NCBI GenBank assembly: GCA_002633025.1
Contig: NMRB01000544.1
Span: forward strand, 133,602 to 197,601
Direction: 5' to 3'
Length of the DNA stretch: 64,000 nt
From: Notospermus geniculatus
Lineage: Eukaryota; Nemertea; Pilidiophora; Heteronemertea; Lineidae
Of this stretch, positions 20,850 through 30,860 are shown in pieces; positions within the stretch are counted from its first letter, which is position 1, and every line of letters begins with the position of its first letter. Below the pieces are notes generated by a model, which worked only from the letters and a program-made list of their open reading frames with translations, had not been told where the DNA came from and searched no databases. Made by a program: the position numbers and the translations under genes.

Positions 20850-23579
20850 TCTGTGAATTAATTTGGTGTATACACGCAAGGAATCTGTCTGATATTACCC
20901 TGTCCTACGACAAAATCGCGTCCGTCTTGGACATCTGTTCGAAACGCACCGTGTAAATTTCCAGCCCTTGTTGCATGGTCTGTACTGATAATGATTTTAT
21001 ATGGATTGCAGGTGCTTGTATTTGCGCAAAGAGAGAACAAGCGTAGAGTTGAACGTCCCCTGTCGCCCTGGGTGTACGTCTGACAGTTGTGTATTTTGAA
21101 GATTTTTCTCTTTTAAACATGCGTGTTTAGAAGTTACAGAATGGAAAGGATTATTTAGTTCCTACAAAGCACCCCGTACACGACCGAAAAATCAATCAAA
21201 TTCCTAGACTAGTACTTAATCCTACCAACCTGCGCGCTGCAGTCGTGGCTTATTTTGTTGACACTGCAGTGTCTGCGTACAAGAGTAACATGACTTTCCC
21301 ATCTTGCAATATCAAGGGATCCGGTCACTTAGTGGTCAGGCTACGCTGCGGTGGATAGAGCGTAGACTGACGGCATAGCGATATGAACCTTCGATGAGTG
21401 AGTTGATGTTTTCCTTGTTGTTCACAACAATAAGCCTGAAACCACCACTCGCATAAAGGGTACCATAAAAAGGCCATGTCGAATTAGCGGAACCAGCGGA
21501 AACAACGGAACCTGGTCTGCAGCCGACAGAACGAACACGTGACTCGTTATTGCTTCGTTTAGCTGTTGACTAAAAGCAACACGTGACTCGGTGTTGCTAA
21601 GCAACACGAGGCTGCAGTCATGATGTGCCGATTGAGACCTAAATGTAGGCCCTAGGCATGCCAGGTCTAGGCTAGGCTACCAGTAGGCCTACATGGCCTC
21701 GGCCTACCGTAGACCTAGTTTTCCGGCGCCTAACAATTCAATTTGAACAGTGCAGTTATTATTTAAAAAACAACATTACGTTTTTCCTTCAAGTTCCGCT
21801 AGTTCCGTTAATGAGTTCGGGCATACATGTACATTCAGGTCCACGCCATTCATAATCTTCGTCAACTTGAGAGGGTCCGTGGGTCCGAGTCCGGTTGGAG
21901 GGCAATTCTCCAGGCGAGAGGTGGTTATCCAAAATTTAAATCTCAATCGCAATGCCTAGAAATGTGTATAGTGGTAGAATATACTTGTAATTTTTTGCCG
22001 AAGAGTTATATTTCTATAATTTGAGTTAGATCTCCAACATATGATTGTTTTAAATAAACCAAGCAATAATTATTCAACTACACATGTTGCGGTCTTATTG
22101 TTAATTTCACCCACTTGGTGTAGAATGAAACAAGCTTAACTTTTCCTCAAGCTGGGTGTATTAACTTTTTTTGCTGAGGCTGTCTACAAGTGTGGCCCAC
22201 TCTATGTGTAATTCTGTTAACGTAGCAAAATGGAAAAAAAGTCTCACCGTGGCCTGGCATCATGCTGAATGAAATTGTTGCTTACAATTTTCTTTTAATA
22301 GACAAAGGCTAATACACTAGGCAAATGAATGGTAGGCCCATTGTTACTTTAACCACATTAGAGAAATGCTGGTAACAGAATTACGTGCACTCTGTGGTAA
22401 CAGAATAGGATTCATCAATTCATTGAAGGTAAAAGCCCAACACACACTAAATTCCATGTAATTCCAATCAAATTAGGGAGAGGGCAACACCTACCCTCTT
22501 CACAGACTGAAAATTCACTTGATACCAAGGTAAGTCATGAGATTGACAGAGGAAGACAGGATTCACAAAGTGACCTCAGGGGTGGCATTTGACCGCATTC
22601 CTCCAGGCTTCAGAGCCGATTAACCGTCCTATTCACGGGAGAGAGCAGTATGATTAGCGCAATAACATTACGCAATATATGACATGCAATATATATGACC
22701 TACAACCTCCACACTACGCACTGCCTAAATATAACAGTAGACCACTTCATTCACGAATAAATAGCCCTAAGCGCCAAATAGAGACGTCGTTACAGTATAA
22801 CCTCGGATTCTGCCTATATATAATTCCACGTCAACGTCAGCTTCAGTCATTTCACCAACCCATCATAGAAAGGCAAATCGTTAGGAATTATGAATTCTTA
22901 TATACAACCGACATCGTATTTCGCCACCTATTTGACGTTCATAAACCAATCATCTAAAATCTCAAAAAACCTCTGTAACAAATTCGCAGTATTTCTGTTC
23001 AAAAATTTTCACATAAATAACCACCTACTAGAATATGACTGCATTCCAAAACTCAAGCCTGTAGCTCCTTCAACAACTGAGATATAGCAGAAAATACTGC
23101 CAGACAGTATGAAAAATAAGGGTCACCTTGCGAACCAATTAAATTTGAAGTACCTCAACAAGATAAATTGCCGACAGTTTCACAGTCAATGGCTAAAACG
23201 TCATAATTTATTCTTTAGACATCAAGTTCCATAGGGCTTAGTGTGATTTATAGACTCTATGCAGGCCAACATGTCTACAGTACAAGCCAATTGCAGTACT
23301 AGGACTTAGCTTAAGGCGGGCGGGGGGGGGGGGCTACCTATAGCTGAGCTGATTCCCTAGTGGCAATCCACGGAACTTCCCTTTGTGCGCTGGTCAAACG
23401 ACCACTCATTCACATTCAGATTAAATCCGTTCACCCTGATATACTCTTTTCGAAAACCGATTGCAACAATTTTTGGGCTTCAATGGTCGGTCAGTCAAAG
23501 ATAGGCCCATTGATCAGGTTTGCAATTGACCACAGATGAACATGAGGTCTCGTTTCAGCGAGTCCGCGACACCGGTGTA
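20850..23579. other. Gene-free region
   Basis: No gene recognised. TAGGCCTAC-type words cluster at 21640-21720. Near 21530-21605, AACACGTGACTCG occurs twice. A run of about 14 Gs lies at 23322-23333. ORFs here are short and unsupported. Confidence 0.4.
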
Positions 23580-23750
23580 TTAACATCTGCCAGTCTTCCC
23601 CATCAGTTCCCCTCCTATTGTCTGACTGAATAAGCGGCGACTTGACATTTGAGGACACACAGAGAAACATTCGATCTATCTGCCAGCGTTTCGCAAACAA
23701 TAAGGGGGACACATTCACCCACAGCACAGAAACACTGGCAGATCGGCTGG
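23580..23750. repeat. Interspersed repeat R3, copy 1
   Basis: Shares CTATTGTCTGACTGAATAAG and AACAATAAGGGGGACAC with 39430-39600 in the same orientation and order. No coding signal; function unknown. Confidence 0.6.
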
Positions 23751-24063
23751 TGTAAAATGCAGGTTGCAGGTTGCCCTGCAGAACCTAGTTCGCAGGTCAT
23801 ATCTTTGGTCAACCCCATGTAGAAAATAATGCAACCGCGTAGGGATCGAGGTTGCACATGGTACTTCTGTAGTTCTCTATCTCGCGAATTTTCCTCGGTA
23901 TAATATACGGGCAGTTATATCCGCAAAAAGTAGTTGACAAAACAGAAACGAGGTTATAAAATCAGAGACGTGCTGTTAGAAAACAAAGATGTTCTTTAAC
24001 AAAACAGAGACGTTTAGCTGCGATAGCTGTGACACAGAGGAGACGCTGGGTTACTACCCGGAA

Positions 24064-25090
24064 TAAAATGACCATTTCGATCATTTCGGCCACTTCACTT
24101 AGGCCGTTTCGATCATTTCGGTCTCTTCACTTGGGCCGGTTCGATCATTTCGGCCACTTCACTTCGGCCGTTTCGATCACCTCGGCCGTTTCGGTCATTT
24201 CGGCCACTTCATTTCGGCCGTTTCGGTCAATTCGACCGTTTCATTTCGGCCGTTTTGGTCATTTCGGCCACTTCACTTCGGCCGTTTCGATCATTTCGGC
24301 CACTTCACTTCGGCCGTTTCGATCACTTCGGCCGTTTCGGTCATTTCGGCCACTTCATTTCGGCCGTTTCGGTCAATTCGACCGTTTCATTTCGGCCGTT
24401 TCGGTCATTTCGGCCACTTCACTTCGGCCGTTTCGATCATTTCGGCCACTTCACTTCGGCCGTTTCGATCACTTCGGCCGTTTCGGTCATTTCGGCCACT
24501 TCATTTCGGCCGTTTCGGTCAATTCGACCGTTTCATTTCGGCCGTTTCGGTCATTTCGGCCACTTCACTTCGGCCGTTTCGATCATTTCGGCCACTTCAC
24601 TTCGGCCGTTTCGATCACTTCGGCCGTTTCGGTCATTTCGGCCACTTCATTTCGGCCGTTTCGGTCAATTCGACCGTTTCATTTCGGCCGTTTCGGTCAT
24701 TTCGGCCACTTCACTTCGGCCGTTTCGATCATTTCGGCCACTTCACTTCGGCCGTTTCGATCACTTCGGCCGTTTCGGTCATTTCGGCCACTTCATTTCG
24801 GCCGTTTCGGTCAATTCGACCGTTTCATTTCGGCCGTTTCGGTCATTTCGGCCACTTCACTTCGGCCGTTTCGATCATTTCGGCCACTTCACTTCGGCCG
24901 TTTCGATCACTTCGGCCGTTTCGGTCATTTCGGCCACTTCATTTCGGCCGTTTCGGTCAATTCGACCGTTTCATTTCGGCCGTTTCGGTCATTTCGGCCA
25001 CTTCACTTTGGCCGTTTCAATCATTTCGGCCACTTCACTTCGGCCGTTTTGATCATTTCGGCCGTTTCGATCATTTCGGCCATTTCATTC
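24064..25090 (+). repeat. Higher-order satellite, 146-bp unit
   Basis: Short monomers of the type TTCGGCCGTTTCGATCA (about 14-18 bp) are arranged in a higher-order unit. The marker TTCGACCGTT occurs at 24231, 24377, 24523, 24669, 24815 and 24961, exactly 146 bp apart each time. The array is bounded by CCCGGAAT and ATTCCGGG in inverted orientation, hinting that it expanded inside a TIR element related to the one at 4249-5093. It has no stops in several frames, so the 365-codon ORF is not evidence of coding. Confidence 0.95.
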
Positions 25091-25905
25091 CGGGTTTTAG
25101 TAAAGGTAAAATATGAAAACAAATGAACTTTCATATGTTAAATTCTTCAAACCTACTTCGACCAAGTCCAGCCATTCCTATTTTACTGACAACAATGAGG
25201 AACGGGGTCGATGCGGCAAATTGCATAAATACGGATGCACATGCACACACATACTAGTTTGTACATGATAAATGTGCAAGAACTAGGCCAATATGTTAAC
25301 CTATTCAGAACTAATGACCAAAAACGTCGAATTATCAATATATCAGCAGCGCCACCTATTATTTTAGGTCTGCGCCAGACGTTCAGTGGACACATCTTAG
25401 TACTGCATGTAGTACTACACTGCAAAGGTTTTTTCATTAATCCATAATGGCTCAACTGATTTTCACGGAAGCAACTGCAGCGCCCCCTTTTGTCATAATT
25501 CGTGCTAAGGCATGATGGGACATCACCATGGAACACCACCCGACCAAATTCGACCTCAATAAAATTTGTCCACACTGGGGGTATATAAGGTCTTTATTTC
25601 ACAGTCTGAGCAGATAAAGGGGGTACTAATAAGGATCATACAGTGTGTGTATGGGCGGGGGGGGGGCGTCTAATAACGAACATACATGTTAGCCGGGAGC
25701 CAATCCAGTGGAGATGGATCGACTCTAAATGAAGTATGCAGTATGGTGCTGAGATGGCCGATGATTCACCAGAGATCCCCTTTAAATGAAGTCTGCACTA
25801 CCAGGGGACTATTTTGCAAATCGTAAAGTGCAATATAAAGCAAGTACCATTACCTGCAGGGCAACCTGCAACCTGCATTTTATACCAGCCGACTGGCAGA
25901 TCGCT
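25091..25905. other. Gene-free region
   Basis: Contains a patch (TAAAATATGAAAACAAATGAA) shared with the 4.8-kb element, a G tract near 25655, and AAATGAAGT-TGCA repeated near 25725 and 25785. No gene. Confidence 0.4.
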
Positions 25906-25911
25906 AATGCC

Positions 25912-25970
25912 CGCTGTACACGATCCCTCAAAGTTGGATGAAAAAAACTTGAGCAAAAAGATTGATTGTG
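25912..25970. mobile_element. Short MITE-like hairpin
   Basis: CCCGCTGTACACGATC is followed about 30 bp later by GATTGTGTACGGCGGG. The same GTGTACGGCGGG end recurs alone at 26487 and (GTGTATGGCGGG) at 27746, so this is a small dispersed family. Confidence 0.55.
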
Positions 25971-26091
25971 TACGGCGGGAAATTGGATAAAATATTTTTC
26001 ATCAATCAAAGATTGATGGAATAGAGCCGGTGTAGTAGATGATATCTTTGGCCAGCTAGGCGTTAAATTGCAAAAAGAAAAAAAAGGATCA

Positions 26092-26165
26092 GCACGGGGA
26101 TCGAACTCGGAGCATTCCACGCAGTAGACCTGTGCCGTTCCACCACACCACAAAGGCGGTTGACG
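26092..26165 (-). tRNA. tRNA-like sequence (pseudo or SINE head)
   Basis: On the minus strand an A-box-like TGGTGTGGTGG and a B-box GAGTTCGATCC are at tRNA spacing, followed immediately by TTTTTTTTC, a strong polymerase III stop. Stems pair poorly. Same relation to a GGACTT...TGTCACTG block as the tRNA-like sequence at 16372-16450. Confidence 0.5.
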
Positions 26166-26249
26166 GCGGTGTTGGGTTTTCAACCACATTTTATACTTGA
26201 ATGAATTGAATCGCCATACAATAAAAAGAATTCATGACTGAACGGACTT

Positions 26250-26450
26250 CATTATCAGGGGGACCACGATTACTGTCACTGCTGTGACAGGTGATATAGT
26301 CCTATAGGGAATATAGTCCGCTTTCACCTCTTATGAAGGCTAGGAATAGTAGTCCGGTCAGGACATTTATCCCTGGCCGGGGGACAGGGGTCCGTAGTGG
26401 CCATGGTCCCCCGGACCATGGCCCCTGGCGGACTATATCGCCTGTCACAC
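26250..26450. repeat. GTCC cassettes with CCCCCGG loops
   Basis: Includes GGCCATGGT-CCCCCGG-ACCATGGCC, a 9-bp stem with the same loop (in inverse) as the hairpin array at 29310-30290, and CCCTGG-CCGGGGG-ACAGGG. The leading part matches 16538-16580. No coding support. Confidence 0.7.
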
Positions 26451-26621
26451 CGGTCGTATTTTTGAATGACGAATTGATAAAATTTGACCGTGTACGGCGG
26501 GCATGGATATTTATTGGACGATTAACCCTCCTGAATTGGAGTTTTCCGATTACGAATGCTATTTTATGAATGGAGGTTATGTAATTTGATGGGTTTTGTA
26601 ATGCCATTTTCTAAAATATTG

Positions 26622-27020
26622 ATAATAAGCAAGAAGTCAATCTCCAGAATTCCATCTTGACTAATCAAGGCCTCCGGTCACTCCGCCCTTCGAACTACGC
26701 TCCCTTCACCCTTGACGACCACCGTTTGTCATCCTGCTCGCAGACAGGTCGTTCCATGGACCGCACACCCCCCCCCCCCNAATATTCCTATCTTCGTCAT
26801 AAACCGCGCTTTCAGTAACGTTTGGCTGCTTCAGCCGCCACGCCCATGGGCGGCAAATGCGAGCGATAAATGCTACGGTGGTCGGCAAGGGTGGATGGAG
26901 CGATAGTAGGAGTGACAGGAAGCCTTGGTTGGGCAAGATGCAGAATTCACGAATTTTCTACCCCAACCGGGGTCTTTTTCAAGTGGAACTTTACAATCGG
27001 AAACTCTAGAAAAGACTGAG
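26622..27020 (-). repeat. Interspersed repeat R5, interrupted
   Basis: Inverse of 63890-64000: it opens TAAGCAAGAAGTCAATCTCC and resumes after an insertion with ACGAATTTTC and CCCCAACCGGGGTC (a 14-bp palindrome). The copy at the window's right edge is uninterrupted across the insertion point. Confidence 0.8.
26653..26940. mobile_element. TIR element with 8-bp target duplication
   Basis: CAGAATTC flanks both ends (26645-26652, 26941-26948). Inverted ends CATCTTGACTAATCAAGGC and the inverse of CATCTTGCCCAACCAAGGC follow. Eight-base duplications are typical of hAT elements, but the ends are not diagnostic. A poly-C tract and one N lie inside at 26768-26780. Confidence 0.75.
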
Positions 27021-27061
27021 CTGAAACCCGAATGTGGAACTAACCTGTGTAGTCAGGATGA

Positions 27062-27210
27062 GTGAGCAATTAAGGAAAGAATATTGTCCAAGCACCACGG
27101 ATGGTTGCTGGACCTAATTAAGAGAGTGGATGTAATAAAGGAAAGAAAAGTGTCCAAGCCCCACGGGTGGTTGCTGGACCTAATAAAGAGAGTCGATGTA
27201 ATTAAGGAGA
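27062..27210 (+). repeat. 66-bp tandem repeat, two copies plus
   Basis: GGAAAGA...CACGG.TGGTTGCTGGACC recurs with a 66-bp step (GGAAAG at 27074 and 27140). No coding relevance apparent. Confidence 0.8.
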
Positions 27211-27695
27211 AACTGATTTAGCTGAAAGAAAAGGGTTTAATAAATATGACATGTGTAATACATAACAAGCACAAAGCGAAAAGATGCACAAAGGCCAACA
27301 CAAAGTAAGAGAATATAAAGGAAGTCAACTTCCAGATTTGTAGGAAAAAAACAGAATGGATAATGCAAATCACTGAGCAATGAGAAGAATAGGGCGAGGA
27401 GGAATAGAGCAAGGGGGGAGCCACGTGCCCACCACAACTGGAAACCTAAAACGAAATAGGCCTACCAGAGGGAAAGAGTGAGAAAAACACGAATGCAAAC
27501 TGCCCTAAAAATAAAGATGGTGAAAGGGATATGGGGTCTCAGAACCTCAGCATCTTGTGTTAAGACCTGAGGGGGTGATGGTTTTAAGGGTCCACATCCA
27601 TTTCAACTCTGTACTAAGGAGGGTCGTCTCATCTGGACATGTCTCGAGGATGGTGAACATCAGGTCCTTGACAGAATGTCCTGGCAACTTGAAGT
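27211..27695. other. Gene-free region
   Basis: No gene or repeat recognised. Confidence 0.4.
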
Positions 27696-27744
27696 GGTCA
27701 ATCATTTTCATCCAATATTAAATATTGGATGAAAATGATTGACC
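27696..27744. repeat. Perfect 24-bp-arm palindrome
   Basis: GGTCAATCATTTTCATCC... and its exact inverse are separated by a single base. It is followed by GTGTATGGCGGG, the end motif of the small MITE at 25912. It may be two element ends joined head to head. Confidence 0.85.
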
Positions 27745-28090
27745 GTGTATGGCGGGGCCCTCTGCATAAGGCTTCCTGTACATATAGAAGTATACGGTTT
27801 TCGGTATTTGGTGCACGTTTCGTAGTGCACGCGTATACTAGAAAACGAACATTCCGCGGGACCCTAACTCCTAGGATTCTAAGTCCTACGGACCCTAACT
27901 CTTAGGAATCTAAGTCCTACGGTCCTGGACAACTAGGAACTGTCGTCCTAGGACCAAGATTCCTAGGAACCAATGTCCTAGGACTGCGCCTCCTTAGGAA
28001 TAGACGTCCAACATTTAGAAAAAGTGGTCCTAGGCGGACTTCCGTTACGAGAGAAATCTAGGATCCCAAGTCCTACTCAAAATTAAAGAC

Positions 28091-28820
28091 AAGGCGCATG
28101 CTGGGCGTGGCGAATAACCAGGTTTTCGAAGTGGCGGCGTGAATAGCACTTTTCCTGTTTTCATATTTAGCCCCCTATTGGCCAAACCTTGAATCGAATG
28201 ATGCTGAATATCGAAAGGAAACAATGTCTTCTCACAAGCAACATGGCCACAAAATTTCACAAGAAAATCTGAAGTCGTTCCCATGTTATAACACTTCGAT
28301 GATTTTCGGGTAACGCTGCCTGGCGGCCATATTGGATGTGCGATCGGCCCGAAACTTTGTATTTCAGAATGTATCCCTGTAGTACACATTTATGCAAGGT
28401 ATGAAATGGCTAGGTGAGAAAACGACGACGCGTGCCAAGTTCGTATCTTTTGCCGAACTTTGACCTCTGCGACCTTGAAAAGTAGGTCAAATGAAAAACC
28501 CGGGTATTATGTTATGTATCGTCATTAGATATACCTATGATAAAAATTTGGTGATGATCCGTTCATTTGTTCAGGAGAAATAGCACTTTTTCTGTTTTCA
28601 CATTTAGCCCCCTATTGGCCAAACCTTGAATCGAATGACGCTGAATATCGAAAGGAAACAACGTCTACTTACAAGCAACATGTCCCAAAAATTTCAAAAG
28701 AAAATCTCAAGTCGTTTTTAAGTTATCAGTCGGACAAGAGAAAAGCGACCGCCCGGACGCCCGACCGCCCGCCACTTTCGGTAATTTAATAACCAGGACT
28801 TTCTTCGAAAACCTGGTTAA
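28091..28820. mobile_element. Insertion with TAACCAGGTTTTCGAAG ends
   Basis: TAACCAGGTTTTCGAAG (28115) and its inverse (28803-28819) bound the element. It contains two direct copies of a ~150-bp block (GCACTTTTCCTGTTTTCA..., at 28148 and 28576) and a segment homologous to element A (AAGTAGGTCAAATGAAAAACCC). No transposase. The point of insertion is defined by comparison with 15296-15310. Confidence 0.7.
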
Positions 28821-28842
28821 AAACTTCAGGGTTGATATACAT

Positions 28843-28928
28843 CTGCGAATGAAAAATATGTGCAGAATACTTTGAGTTATGCATATGATGTACAAAGTAT
28901 TCTGTACATATTTTTCATCCATTTGCAG
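28843..28928. repeat. Long hairpin, second copy
   Basis: Counterpart of 15332-15420 with a partly deleted right arm (TACAAAGTATTCTG). Stem remains about 30 bp. Confidence 0.75.
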
Positions 28929-29309
28929 TGAGGTGCTGCAACACAATTTGAAAACTGGCGCCAAGTACGACCAGATGAAAATGGGGCCGTGATTTGGTCC
29001 CTGCGGGGATATAGTCATGACAAGATCACCCTAGGTAAAATGTCATATCCAAAGTGTTGTGACGTCGATCGCACGTAATCCCAATAATTCCCTCAGTGTG
29101 TTTTTGGAAGCCGCCTGGGTCGGTTCGTTCCGGCCTGGCGCTTGGGTGATCTCTTTGTATGTGTGTTCTGCTGGTGGCTCTGTATAGGCGTCTTTGTTAG
29201 ACCGTGTACAGTGTAGATCATTACCACGCAGTGCATGCATACATTGGGTGTTGGTCTCAATGCCATCATGGCTTTGGGACTTGGCTTCGGCATGGTTTCT
29301 CCACTTGGT

Positions 29310-30290
29310 TTCTTTGGAAAGGGACGGACCTTCCGCGGGGAAGGTCGCAGTTGACGAGGGTTCAACTGCAGCCTGTCCGGGGGATAGGCAGCCTAACCGC
29401 GGGGTTAGGCAGACTGACCGGGGGTCAGTAGTTGTGTTGTCCATCCGCGGGGATGGACGGGCCGCCCGCGGGGGCAGCCATGTTGGTGTATCCGGGGGAT
29501 AGACAGTCTCTTTCTTTGGAAAGGGACAGACCTTCCGCGGGGAAGGTCGCAGTTGACGAGGGATCAACTGCAGCCTGTCCGGAGGATAGGCAGTCTAACC
29601 GCGGGGTTAGGCAGACTGACCGGGGGTCAGTGGTTGTGGTGTCCATCCGCGGGGATGGACGGGCCGCCCGCGGGGGGCAGCCATGTTGGTCTATCCGGGG
29701 GATAGACAGTCTCTTTCTTTGGAAAGGGACAGACCTTCCGCGGGGAAGGTCGCAGTTGACGAGGGATCAACTGCAGCCTGTCCGGGGGATAGGCGGTCTA
29801 ACCGCGGGGTTGGGCAGACTTACCGGGGGTCAGTGGTTGTGGGTCCATCTGTGGGAATGGACGGGCCGCCTGCGGGGGCAGCCATGTTGGTCTATCCGGG
29901 GGATAAACAGTCTCTTTCTTTGGAAAGGGACAGACCTTCCGCGGGGAAGGTCGCAGTTGACGAGGGTTCAACTGCAGCCTGTCCGGGGGGATAGGCAGCC
30001 TAACCGCGGGGTTAGGCAGAATGACCGAGGGTCAGTAGTTGTGGGTCCATCCGCGGGATGGACCGGCCGCCCGCGGGGGCAGCCATGTTGGTCTATCCGG
30101 GGGATAGACATCTCTTTCTTTGGAAAAGGGACAGACCTTCCGCGGGGAAGGTCGCAGATGACGAGGGACCAACTGCAGCCTGCCCGGGGGTTAGGCAGAC
30201 TGACTGGGGGTCAGTGGTTCTGGCGTCATTCCGCAGGGATGGACAGGCCGCCCGCGGGGGGGGGGCAGTCATCTCTGTTCGTTCTGGTGA
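29310..30290 (+). repeat. Hairpin-cassette array, five 201-203-bp units
   Basis: TTCCGCGGGG starts at 29331, 29533, 29736, 29937 and 30138. Each unit is a row of about nine ~20-bp hairpins with different stems but a common loop, for example ACCTTC-CGCGGG-GAAGGT, GCCTAAC-CGCGGG-GTTAGGC, GTCCATC-CGCGGG-GATGGAC, ACTGAC-CGGGG-GTCAGT, GTCTATC-CGGGG-GATAGAC and GCAGTTGA-CGAGGGT-TCAACTGC. Spacers between them are often a single A. The unit is close to a multiple of three, so a 342-codon ORF persists, but this reflects repetition rather than a gene. Confidence 0.9.
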
Positions 30291-30860
30291 TTGGGGAGTC
30301 GGCATTACGACAGACATCTAGGGGATTGGACGATGGCTTGGAGTCGGTATTTTTGCATTCTCTTCTATCCATGAAATGGACAGGCTGGTTTAGGGATGTA
30401 GATGCCTCGAGTTGTTCCAGGATATGCATGAGTTTCTTATGTGCTTCTCATGAGTTTTAGCCCCATAGGCGGACAAACAGAGTAGGATATAAAAGGGGTA
30501 ATGCTACTTTGGAGTGCATGTCAGACAAGGTTGGGATTAAGCTGGCTGGTCGTGTGACAGTGCGGAGCGCTATTAGGAAACTCTAATCACGGGATAGTAT
30601 GTAGTGGGCGATGCCTACACATGTACTATGTCCGTATTTATATCCCAGTGTGGTTACGTCATGACATGATGAGATTATTCAGCAGAGTCGACTGTTACAG
30701 GCCATTGTCTGGGGTGCACAGAGCTGAAGGATTGAATAGCTTGGAGGTGTCGCGATTCAGGATTTACGTCATGTGTGATTAGCGTTTAGAAGGCTGTACA
30801 TGCCGTTTATTGAACCATGAAGGGATTCAGTATACTGACTTGGAATGGGAAGGGGCCCAT
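30291..30860. other. Gene-free segment of the 3.9-kb element
   Basis: Unique sequence. No coding motif; AGTAGGATATAAAAGG at about 30480 resembles a TATA box but nothing follows it. Confidence 0.4.

Larger units (their letters stand above)
27855..29045 (+). repeat. GTCC-cassette element, copy 2
   Basis: Same order as 15058-15545: 31-bp GGACC/TAGGA/AAGTCC units (27857-28080), then hairpin, then tail ending AAAATGTCA. A 730-bp insertion (28091-28820) sits between units and hairpin, and a 3.9-kb insertion begins right after the tail at 29046. Confidence 0.8.

Noticed and set aside
24029-25126. 365-codon ORF of repeated SFRPF/HFGRF-like residues
   Set aside because: It is the 146-bp satellite read through. 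Several frames are open because the monomer lacks stops, and the unit is not a multiple of three.
29310-30290. CRISPR array
   Set aside because: The repeated hairpins have no unique spacers of constant length and the context is a eukaryotic transposon.
29432-30460. 342-codon Gly/Arg-rich ORF
   Set aside because: Produced by the 201-bp hairpin array, whose unit happens to be near a multiple of three. No protein-level conservation between units beyond the DNA repeat.
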